Below are positions 1 to 5,062 of a stretch of DNA of 5,062 bases, piece after piece. Both the position numbers and the translations under genes were made by a program. Every line of letters begins with the position of its first letter. The first letter of the stretch is position 1. The notes under the pieces are model-generated. The model made no database searches. It saw only the letters and a program-made list of their open reading frames with translations, and was not told where the DNA came from. Origin of the DNA: Mycobacterium sp. (GTDB lineage Bacteria; Actinomycetota; Actinomycetes; Mycobacteriales; Mycobacteriaceae); contig JAGQTR010000170.1 in assembly GCA_020438915.1 (NCBI GenBank), positions 1-5,062 of the forward strand, written 5' to 3'.

Positions 1-1026
1 TACCGCTACACCTGGATCCGCGACACCGTGGCCACCCTGTGGGCGTTCAACACGCTGCGCCTGGACTGGGAGGCCAACGACTTCTTCAACTTCGTCGCCG
101 ATATCGCCGACGCCGAAGGCGGCCATCTGCAGTTGATGTACGGCGTCGGCGGGGAGCGGGTTCTGACCGAAACGACGCTGGATCACCTGTCCGGGTACGA
201 GAACGCGCAACCCGTGCGGGTCGGCAACGGCGCCTACAGCCAGCGCCAACACGACGTATGGGGTGCGATCGTCAGGGCGATCGACCTGCATACCGGGGCC
301 CACCGCGTCGAGGATCGGCTGTGGCGCATTGTGCAGACCCAGGTCGAGTCGGCGTTGGAGCATTGGCGCGAGCCCGACCAGGGAATCTGGGAGGTTCGCT
401 CGGGGGCTCAGCACTTTACGTCGTCGAAGGTCGCCTGCTGGATGGCCGCCGACGCCGGTGCGCGGATCGCCGTCCGCCGCGGCGAAAACGCACTGGCCGC
501 GCGGTGGCGCACCGCCGCCGAGGAGATCCGCGAGGACGTGCTCGCCAACGCCGTCGACGAGCGCGGAGTATTCACCCAGCACTACGACACCAAGGCTCTC
601 GACGCATCCGTCCTGCTCATACCGCTGTTGGGTTTTCTGCCCGGCACCGACGAACGGGTCCGCAACACCGTACACGCGATCCTCGACGAGCTGACCGAAG
701 ACGAGATGGTGCTGCGCTACCGAGTCGAGGACACCGAGGACGGTCTCACCGGCGAGGAGGGCACCTTCACGATCTGTTCGTTCTGGCTGGTGTCGGCCCT
801 GGTGGCGATCGGCGAGTTGCCCAGAGCCCGCGCGCTGTGCGGAAAACTCTTGGGCTCGGCGAGCCAACTGCAGCTCTATGCCGAGGAGATCGAGCCCCGC
901 AGCGGACGTCACCTCGGTAACTTCCCGCAGGCATTCACCCACCTGGCGCTGATCAACGCCGTGGCTGCCGTCATCGATGGGGAACGGCACCTCAACGACA
1001 AACGCAAACGCCTGCGTCCCGAATAA
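1..1026 (+). CDS. GH15 family glycoside hydrolase (trehalase/glucoamylase type), C-terminal part, 5' truncated by window edge
   Basis: The frame is open from base 1 (YRYTWIRDT...) to TAA at 1024-1026, giving 341 residues; the true start lies left of the window. The fragment carries the (alpha/alpha)6-barrel signatures of GH15 enzymes: the WIRD motif at fragment residues 5-8, LQLMYGVGGER near 44-54, LDHLSGY near 60-66, and GIWEVR at 128-133, whose Glu131 aligns with the family's general acid. The C-terminal YAEEIEP...GNFPQAFTHLALI stretch (about 293-318) holds Glu295, at the position of the general base. These enzymes hydrolyse alpha-glucosidic bonds with inversion. Mycobacterial members include a characterised trehalase (trehalose to two glucoses), so trehalase is my first guess, with glucoamylase or another alpha-glucosidase possible. 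Bacterial members usually have about 600-670 residues, so roughly half is missing. It converges on khtU, with 9 bases between the two stop codons. No signal peptide can be judged. Family is secure; substrate is inferred. Confidence 0.93.
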   Translation, partial: YRYTWIRDTVATLWAFNTLRLDWEANDFFNFVADIADAEGGHLQLMYGVGGERVLTETTLDHLSGYENAQPVRVGNGAYSQRQHDVWGAIVRAIDLHTGAHRVEDRLWRIVQTQVESALEHWREPDQGIWEVRSGAQHFTSSKVACWMAADAGARIAVRRGENALAARWRTAAEEIREDVLANAVDERGVFTQHYDTKALDASVLLIPLLGFLPGTDERVRNTVHAILDELTEDEMVLRYRVEDTEDGLTGEEGTFTICSFWLVSALVAIGELPRARALCGKLLGSASQLQLYAEEIEPRSGRHLGNFPQAFTHLALINAVAAVIDGERHLNDKRKRLRPE

Positions 1027-1028
1027 TC

Positions 1029-1065
1029 GAGCTGGTCAACCGCTGTCCTCGGGACCGGGCAGCTC
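1029..1065 (+). terminator. Possible imperfect terminator hairpin after the GH15 gene
   Basis: Starting two bases after the GH15 stop, GAGCTG (1029-1034) pairs with CAGCTC (1060-1065). Inside this, GTC (1035-1037) pairs with GAC (1053-1055) and CCG (1040-1042) with CGG (1050-1052), around a 7-base loop with small bulges. On the plus strand it is followed by only three Ts (1066-1068), so it is not a canonical intrinsic terminator, although mycobacterial terminators often lack a U tract. It overlaps the last codons of khtU on the other strand. Weak candidate. Confidence 0.3.
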
Positions 1066-2235
1066 TTTGGTGCGGCGGATGATCCGGGGCGCTATCCGCC
1101 GCGGGGCCACCCGGCCGCTCAGCACCGTGGCCACCGGCCCGAGGAACGCCAGGATGAACACATAGGACATCGCGATGGACTCGATCACCGGGAGCGATTC
1201 GCCGATGAGCGCGATGATCACCAACGAGAACTCACCGCGCACGATCAGCGCGGTCCCTGCGCGCAGCTGACCGGGGCGGCCGACCCCTTCCCGGCGCGCG
1301 GCGTACATCCCGGAGACGACCTTGGTGGCGGCGGTCACCACGGCAAGCAGCACCGCCAGCGGAAGCATCGGGATCAGTGCCGCCGGTTCCACGGTGAGCC
1401 CGATCGAGACGAAGAAAATCGCGGCGAACAGGTCGCGCAGCGGGCTGAGGACCGCACGGGAGCGCTCGGCGCTCTCCCCGGTCAGCATCAGGCCCACCAG
1501 GAACGCGCCGACGGCCGCCGACACGTGCACGTACTCGGCCAGACCCGCCACCACCAGCGCGACCCCGAGCACACGCAGCAACAGCAGTTCGGCGTCCGGC
1601 GGCGCCACGACGCGCGCCACCAGATGCCCCCAGCGGTAGGACGCCACGAACGCCAGCGCCAGCACCGCCATGGCGATCGTCATGCCGGTCACCGCCTGCC
1701 ACCACGCGCCGCCGGCGGCGAGTACGGCGAGCAGTGGCAGATAGGCGGCCATCACGAAATCTTCGAGAACCAGCACCGCCAGCACCGCCGGGGTTTCGCG
1801 GTTACCCAACCGCCGCAGATCGGTCAGCAATCGCGACACCACACCCGAGGACGAGATGTAGGTGATCCCGGCCATCGCCAGGATGCCGACGAAATCGAAT
1901 CCCAGAAACCACCCGACCAACGCACCCGGGGTGGCGTTGAGCAACCCATCCACCCAGGCCGACGGCAGATGCTTGCGCATGCTGGCGGCAAACTCGTCGA
2001 CGGTGAATTCCAGGCCCAGGGTCAACAACAGCAGCACGACACCGACCACGGCACCGGTTTGGATGAAGTCCTCGGCCGAGGGCACCAGCGGAATTGCGCC
2101 GTCGCCCAGCGACAGCCCGGCCAGCAGGTACAACGGGATCGGGGACAACGACACACGTCGCGCCAGCGCTCCCAGAATAGTCAGAACTATCAGCAGCGCA
2201 CCGATTTCGAGTAGCAGCGCTACCGAACCATGCAC
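1036..2235 (-). CDS. khtU: CPA2-family cation (K+)/H+ antiporter membrane subunit, KhtU/KefB-like
   Basis: This 399-residue integral membrane protein should exchange K+ (possibly Na+) for H+ across the cytoplasmic membrane. It is almost entirely hydrophobic, with about 12-13 membrane segments. Visible CPA2 features are LLLLTLGLEF at residues 68-77, SSSGVVSRLL at 128-137, VLEDF at 156-160 (acidic pair Glu157-Asp158 in the membrane, where many relatives have QD or ED), FFVSIGLTVEP at 275-285 and VRGEFSLVI at 332-340. There is no C-terminal RCK/TrkA-N nucleotide-binding domain, unlike KefB/KefC; that role falls to the separate upstream khtT. I chose GTG at 2235 because it follows the khtT stop (2240-2242) by four bases and has an AGAGG Shine-Dalgarno eight bases upstream inside the khtT end. 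The frame stays open further upstream, but that part is khtT coding sequence in another frame. Translational coupling with khtT is likely. From memory, M. tuberculosis has a similar adjacent pair annotated kefB and a TrkA-C protein; I could not check this. Confidence 0.92.
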   Translation of the reverse strand: MHGSVALLLEIGALLIVLTILGALARRVSLSPIPLYLLAGLSLGDGAIPLVPSAEDFIQTGAVVGVVLLLLTLGLEFTVDEFAASMRKHLPSAWVDGLLNATPGALVGWFLGFDFVGILAMAGITYISSSGVVSRLLTDLRRLGNRETPAVLAVLVLEDFVMAAYLPLLAVLAAGGAWWQAVTGMTIAMAVLALAFVASYRWGHLVARVVAPPDAELLLLRVLGVALVVAGLAEYVHVSAAVGAFLVGLMLTGESAERSRAVLSPLRDLFAAIFFVSIGLTVEPAALIPMLPLAVLLAVVTAATKVVSGMYAARREGVGRPGQLRAGTALIVRGEFSLVIIALIGESLPVIESIAMSYVFILAFLGPVATVLSGRVAPRRIAPRIIRRTKELPGPEDSG

Positions 2236-2239
2236 CCGC

Positions 2240-2722
2240 TCAACCTCTGTCGAAGATGCGCTCGACCTGGGTGATGCCGTCGGCGGTGCCGATGACGACC
2301 AGGACGTCCCCCGGTCGGAGCATGTCGGCCGGTCCCGGCGAGGGCAGCACCTCTTCGTCGCGCACGATCGCGACGATCGAGGCGCCGGTACGGGTACGCA
2401 CCCGCGCGTCGCCAAGGGGATGGTCGGCGTAGGCACTGCCGGCTTGCACCGCGACCTGCCCGGCGTCGAGCCCGGGTACCTCGTGGGTCAGGTCGGCGAA
2501 CCGTTCAGCGATGCGCGGGGCGCCCAGGATCTGGGCCAGCGCCTCGGCCTCCTCCACGCTCAGATGGAACAGCGGCTGGGCCGAATCGGGATCCTCGGGC
2601 GCGTACAGCACCACCTCGAAGTCGCCGGCCCGCTTGGCGATCACACCGATGCGGTCACCGTGGGAATTGTCGAATTCGTAGCGCAACCCCACGCCGGGCA
2701 GCAGCACCTCATGGACGTCCAT
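2240..2722 (-). CDS. khtT: KhtT-like regulatory subunit of K+/H+ antiporter, RCK_C (TrkA-C) domain
   Basis: This is a soluble cytoplasmic protein of 160 residues, close to the about 165 of Bacillus subtilis KhtT. The N-terminal part (1-70) begins MDVHEVLLPGVGLRYEF, matching the ESELPGIGYKFE-type opening of KhtT, and contains a VEEAEALAQILG helix (56-67) like the NDHEARQFAGIVGG region. Residues about 82-160 form the RCK_C domain, with RTGASIVAIVRDEEVLPSPGP (111-131) and LRPGDVLVVIGT (135-146) as the conserved core. In B. subtilis, KhtT binds KhtU and controls its activity, and its RCK_C domain binds c-di-AMP; the same role here is inferred from similarity and from the khtU gene four bases downstream. 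ATG at 2722 is chosen because the MDVxEV opening fits the family. There is no clear Shine-Dalgarno before it (the bases are TTCACCTC), and the start codon lies inside a perfect 24-bp palindrome. The frame remains open upstream to 3400, but only as a shadow of the divergent acyltransferase gene. Confidence 0.92.
   Translation of the reverse strand: MDVHEVLLPGVGLRYEFDNSHGDRIGVIAKRAGDFEVVLYAPEDPDSAQPLFHLSVEEAEALAQILGAPRIAERFADLTHEVPGLDAGQVAVQAGSAYADHPLGDARVRTRTGASIVAIVRDEEVLPSPGPADMLRPGDVLVVIGTADGITQVERIFDRG
2244..2248 (-). promoter_or_regulatory. Shine-Dalgarno site of khtU (AGAGG)
   Basis: AGAGG, read on the minus strand, lies eight bases upstream of the GTG at 2235, within the last codons of khtT. 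It supports the GTG start over any upstream start in the same frame and is consistent with coupled translation of the two subunits. Confidence 0.65.
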
Positions 2723-2728
2723 GAGGTG
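2705..2728. repeat. Perfect 24-bp palindrome over the khtT start codon
   Basis: The half-site CACCTCATGGAC (2705-2716) is followed with no spacer by its exact reverse complement (2717-2728). The symmetry stops at the next base pair on each side. On the khtT strand it runs from -6 to +18 of the reading frame, so the ATG and the first six codons are part of it. As DNA it could be a dimeric regulator site over the promoter/start. As RNA it could fold into a 10-bp stem with an ACGT loop that hides the start codon, provided the transcript begins upstream of -6. The palindrome is read directly; the function is inferred. Confidence 0.6.
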
Positions 2729-2729
2729 A

Positions 2730-2735
2730 ATTCTT
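2730..2735 (-). promoter_or_regulatory. Candidate -10 element for khtTU (AAGAAT)
   Basis: AAGAAT on the minus strand matches TATAAT at four of six bases, including the A at position 2 and the T at position 6. It ends seven bases before the khtT ATG, so initiation at the A of the ATG would give a leaderless mRNA, a common arrangement in mycobacteria. No good -35 hexamer is seen 16-18 bases upstream. The call rests on spacing and a short match, so it is tentative. Confidence 0.3.
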
Positions 2736-2768
2736 GCCGATGCCCGCAAGCCGCGAACACCGCCATCG

Positions 2769-2774
2769 CATACT
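2769..2774 (+). promoter_or_regulatory. Candidate -10 element for the WS/DGAT gene (CATACT)
   Basis: CATACT matches TATAAT at four of six bases, including the key A at position 2 and T at position 6. It lies six bases before the ATG at 2781 (TGGCCC then the Gs and ATG), placing a likely start point at or next to the A of the ATG. The bases before the ATG contain no purine-rich Shine-Dalgarno, which fits leaderless initiation. No recognisable -35 box is present at the usual distance. Tentative. Confidence 0.3.
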
Positions 2775-2780
2775 GGCCCG

Positions 2781-4064
2781 ATGGTCCAGGATGGCGAGCC
2801 GCTCTCCACCGACGATGCGCGCATCCTGGGACTGGAGTCGGAGTCCATCACCGGACACACGCTCAAGCTGATGATGCTCGAACCCGGCGACCCACTGGAC
2901 CTGCAACGGTTGCGCAGCGGTGTCGCCGAGCGGCTCGCCCGCCAGCCGCGAGCAACCCAACGGGTAGTGCAGGACGCGGCCGGGGCCCGGTGGGTGCACG
3001 ACGAAGCGTTCGACATCGACGCCCACGTCCGGCGCAGAACGGCCGCGCAACCGATCACGCCGGCCGAACTCTGGCACACCGTCGGCGAGTTGATGGCCGA
3101 GCACCTCGACCACCGGCGGCCGCTGTGGACATTCGACGTGATCGGGCCCCTGAGTGACGGCCGCGAAGCGATCGCAGCCCGGATCCACCATGCGATGGCC
3201 GACGGAATCGCCGGGGTTCGATTTCTCGACGCCGTGCTGTTCGACCCGCGCGCCGACCCGCCCGAGCAGCCCGGCGCCGGGGTGCGCGCCGGCACCGCGG
3301 GGCCGTCGCTGCTCACCGAGATGCGTCGGCTACCGGAGGCGGCCCTGCGCGAACTCGCCCGGCCCAGTCGGCGTTCGCCGCTCGACCGGCCCGTCGGCAT
3401 CGCCCGCGAACTCGCCTTCGCCGTGCTGCCGCTGGCGGAGTTGAAGGCGATCGGCGCCTCCCGGCCTCACCACGCGACGGTCAACGATGTGTTGCTCGCC
3501 GTCGTGGCCGGCGGCCTGCGGAGCTGGCTGAGCGCCGGTGGAGCGGCGGTGGGGCGACTGCGTGCCCAGGTGCCGGTCAGCCTGCACCACCGCGACGAGG
3601 GCGCAGACGATCTGGGCAATCGCGATTCCTTCATCAACGTCGATCTACCACTGGCCGAACCTGATCCGGTGACCCGCCTCGATCTGATCCGCGCCGAGAC
3701 CGCCAAACGCAAACAACTCGATGACGCCGAGGAACTCTTCGACCTCTTCCACGCGCTCGGCCGTCTCCCCTATGTCGGCGCGGCCCTGCAACGGCTGGCC
3801 GGCAGCGCGCGGGAGTTCGGCGTAGCCATTTCCAATGTTCCCGGGCCGGCAGCGTCCGTACAGGTCGCCGGGCGGCGGGTACTGCACCTGTTCTCATCCT
3901 CGGAGCCCGCGGCCCACCACGCCCTCCGAATCTCGGCGATCTCCTGCTGCGGCGATATCGGCATCGGGTTGTGCACCGATCCGCGCGCGCTGCCCAACGT
4001 AGCCGGCCTGGCCGAAGGCATCGAAACGGCCTACGCCGAGCTGCGTTTGGCCGCGCTGGGGTGA
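2781..4064 (+). CDS. Wax ester synthase / diacylglycerol acyltransferase (WS/DGAT) family protein
   Basis: This 427-residue protein belongs to the bacterial WS/DGAT family, which uses acyl-CoA to esterify diacylglycerol (storage triacylglycerol) or fatty alcohols (wax esters), usually at the membrane/lipid-body surface. The catalytic HHxxxDG motif is intact as HHAMADG at 136-142 (His137 is the expected base). Other family marks are PLW at 114-116, TVNDVLLAVVAGGLRSWL at 233-250, NRDSFINVDLP at 280-290 and ISNVPGP at 350-356. The N-terminal LSTDDARILGLES (9-20) replaces the usual LSxxDAxFLxLE. It is somewhat shorter than the typical 450-500 residues, mainly through a short linker between the two halves (about 150-220). 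ATG at 2781 is the first in-frame start; no Shine-Dalgarno precedes it. It diverges from khtT across 58 bases and converges on the sulfatase gene. Mycobacteria carry many paralogues, so neither the lipid product nor activity can be told from sequence; an acyltransferase with another acceptor is possible. Confidence 0.9.
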   Translation: MVQDGEPLSTDDARILGLESESITGHTLKLMMLEPGDPLDLQRLRSGVAERLARQPRATQRVVQDAAGARWVHDEAFDIDAHVRRRTAAQPITPAELWHTVGELMAEHLDHRRPLWTFDVIGPLSDGREAIAARIHHAMADGIAGVRFLDAVLFDPRADPPEQPGAGVRAGTAGPSLLTEMRRLPEAALRELARPSRRSPLDRPVGIARELAFAVLPLAELKAIGASRPHHATVNDVLLAVVAGGLRSWLSAGGAAVGRLRAQVPVSLHHRDEGADDLGNRDSFINVDLPLAEPDPVTRLDLIRAETAKRKQLDDAEELFDLFHALGRLPYVGAALQRLAGSAREFGVAISNVPGPAASVQVAGRRVLHLFSSSEPAAHHALRISAISCCGDIGIGLCTDPRALPNVAGLAEGIETAYAELRLAALG

Positions 4065-4096
4065 CGGGAGCTCTGGCGATACCTAACTGAACTGCG
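4065..4096. other. Convergent intergenic gap between WS/DGAT and sulfatase genes
   Basis: Only 32 bases separate the two stop codons. A short CTGC/GCAG inverted repeat (4092-4095 and 4102-4105) spans the sulfatase stop, but with a four-base stem and no T tract it is not a convincing terminator. I see no other signal here. Confidence 0.4.
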
Positions 4097-5062
4097 CTAG
4101 TGCAGGCCCCCGCCCGTCGCCTCTTGCATCTGGTCCAGGACGCGGTCGAGATTGAATGCAGCTGGCTTTTGCCGGGGCGGAAACTCTGCGAGGGTTTTCA
4201 GCTGTTCGGTGGCCAACGCTTGGGCAGGATAGAGAACGAAGATGTGCTCGAGGACCCAATTCCAGTATCCGTTGGAGTTTTCGTCGGCGCGTTCGAAGGG
4301 ATCGCGGCGCAGATTGAAGATCTTGGGGACGCGCAGCGGCACGAACGGCTCAGCCCACAGCTGCATGGTCTTTGCACGCTGCTCGTAGAACACGATCTTC
4401 CAGTCACCGATTCGGATGGCGGTGACCTGACCGTCGTCATTGGTGTAGAAGAACCAATCCCGCGGGGACTGATCGGTTTGGCCGGTCAGGTAGGGCAGTG
4501 CGTTGTAGCCGTCGATGTGGACACGAAATGTCTTGTCACCGGCCGCGTGCCCGGCGCGCAGCTTGTCGGTGATGTCGGGTTCGCCGACGGCGGCCAGGAG
4601 TGTGGCCAGCCATTCCTGGTGAGTCATGATTCCGTTGAGGGCGATACCTGCGGCGAATCGCTGCGGCCAGCGGACGAAACACGGAACCCGGTAGGCACCT
4701 TCCCAATTGGAGTTCTTCTCGCTCCGCCAGGGGCTGATCGCACCGTCGGGCCAGGTGTTGTAATGCGGCCCGTTGTCGGTGGAATACAACACGATCGTGT
4801 TCTCGGCGATGCCGAGTTCGTCGAGCAGGTCCAGCAGTTGTCCGACGTGACCGTCATGCTCGACCATCCCGTCGTTATAGAAGCCCTGCCCGCTCAGGCC
4901 TTCCGACTCCGCCTTGAGGCGGGTCCACAGGTGCATTCTGGTTGCGTTCCACCACACGAAGAACGGCTTGTCGTCGCTGTGGGCCTGGCGGATAAAGGCT
5001 TCCGCACGGTCGGTGACATCGTCGTCGATGGTCTCCATCCGCTTCTTGGTCAGCGGCCCGGT
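4097..5062 (-). CDS. Type I sulfatase (arylsulfatase family), C-terminal part, 5' truncated by window edge
   Basis: The frame is open from the right edge (TGPLTKKRMETIDDD...) to TAG at 4097-4099, giving 321 residues; the Met encoded at 5038 is internal, because the TGPL segment before it is already family sequence. The family hydrolyses sulfate esters using a formylglycine made from Cys or Ser in a CxPSR-type N-terminal motif, which lies outside the window. Visible here are a TRMHLWT segment (fragment residues about 41-47, probable active-site His44), DGHVGQLLDLLDELGI (70-85), STDNGPHYNTW (94-104, with the metal-binding Asp96-Asn97 pair) and SEKNSNWEGAYRVP (115-128, with Lys116 as probable sulfate-binding residue). 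The C-terminal part includes TAIRIGDWKIVF and FNLRRDPFERAD, typical of the sulfatase C-terminal subdomain. Substrate is unknown. GC content is visibly lower than in the other genes. It converges on the WS/DGAT gene; its promoter and any partner such as a formylglycine-generating enzyme are out of view. Confidence 0.93.
   Translation of the reverse strand, partial: TGPLTKKRMETIDDDVTDRAEAFIRQAHSDDKPFFVWWNATRMHLWTRLKAESEGLSGQGFYNDGMVEHDGHVGQLLDLLDELGIAENTIVLYSTDNGPHYNTWPDGAISPWRSEKNSNWEGAYRVPCFVRWPQRFAAGIALNGIMTHQEWLATLLAAVGEPDITDKLRAGHAAGDKTFRVHIDGYNALPYLTGQTDQSPRDWFFYTNDDGQVTAIRIGDWKIVFYEQRAKTMQLWAEPFVPLRVPKIFNLRRDPFERADENSNGYWNWVLEHIFVLYPAQALATEQLKTLAEFPPRQKPAAFNLDRVLDQMQEATGGGLH

Noticed and set aside
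28..30. GTG as start codon of the GH15 gene
   Set aside because: The bases before it encode YRYTWIRDT, the conserved GH15 WIRD motif, so the gene continues past the left edge.
39..920. Long overlapping plus-strand frame of 293 residues inside the GH15 gene
   Set aside because: Highly Arg-rich translation with no domain, fully inside a gene with clear catalytic motifs; shadow frame.
2236..2436. Upstream extension of the khtU frame
   Set aside because: It overlaps the RCK_C-coding part of khtT in a different frame and adds a non-homologous Pro/Ser/Arg-rich segment. GTG at 2235 has a good Shine-Dalgarno and gives a normal CPA2 length.
2734..2739. TTGCCG as a -35 box for the WS/DGAT gene
   Set aside because: It lies 29 bases from the candidate -10 (2769-2774), too far for a sigma70-type promoter.
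1862..3157. Open frame of 431 residues on the plus strand across khtU and khtT
   Set aside because: It lies antisense to two well-supported genes and partly inside the acyltransferase in another frame. The translation is low-complexity, rich in Arg, Pro and Ser, with no recognisable domain; it is a GC-bias shadow.
2709..3191. Minus-strand 160-residue frame between khtT and the acyltransferase
   Set aside because: Antisense to the WS/DGAT coding region including its HHxxxDG codons; no family features.
2723..3400. Upstream extension of the khtT frame to 386 residues
   Set aside because: The extra N-terminal part is Arg/Ser/Pro-rich and antisense to the WS/DGAT gene. Family homology begins at the ATG at 2722, and the resulting 160 residues fit KhtT.
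5036..5038. ATG as start codon of the sulfatase gene
   Set aside because: The upstream in-frame residues TGPLTKKR are typical family sequence and no stop intervenes; the catalytic N-terminal half must lie beyond the right edge.

Overview
This window is GC-rich actinobacterial DNA, and the gene families point to a mycobacterium (Mycobacterium/Mycolicibacterium) or a close relative. The evidence is third-codon GC bias strong enough to open long antisense shadow frames, a GH15 trehalase/glucoamylase-type enzyme, an HHxxxDG wax-ester synthase/diacylglycerol acyltransferase (WS/DGAT) and a khtTU-type antiporter pair. The genus is inferred; there is no rRNA or other marker gene to fix it.

There are five protein genes, tightly packed and alternating in strand. 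(1) 1-1026, plus: C-terminal half of a GH15 glycoside hydrolase, cut by the left edge. (2) 1036-2235, minus: khtU-like CPA2 K+(cation)/H+ antiporter. (3) 2240-2722, minus: khtT-like regulatory subunit with a C-terminal RCK_C (TrkA-C) domain, four bases upstream of khtU and clearly in one operon with it. (4) 2781-4064, plus: complete WS/DGAT-family acyltransferase, divergent from khtT. (5) 4097-5062, minus: C-terminal part of a type I sulfatase (arylsulfatase), cut by the right edge. Gene pairs 1/2 and 4/5 converge with gaps of 9 and 32 bases. Genes 3/4 diverge from a 58-base gap. No stretch over 300 bases lacks a gene, and I see no RNA gene, mobile element, CRISPR array or origin.

The only clear functional unit is khtT-khtU: a soluble sensor subunit gating a membrane cation/proton antiporter, expected to act in K+ and pH homeostasis and possibly under c-di-AMP control. 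The trehalase/glucoamylase, acyltransferase and sulfatase are single metabolic genes with no evident link to it or to one another.

The most noteworthy non-coding signal is a perfect 24-bp palindrome (2705-2728) lying over the khtT start codon, in a very small divergent promoter region where both genes look as though they could be transcribed without a leader. Otherwise the region looks like ordinary chromosomal content, and I see no convincing new multi-gene system.
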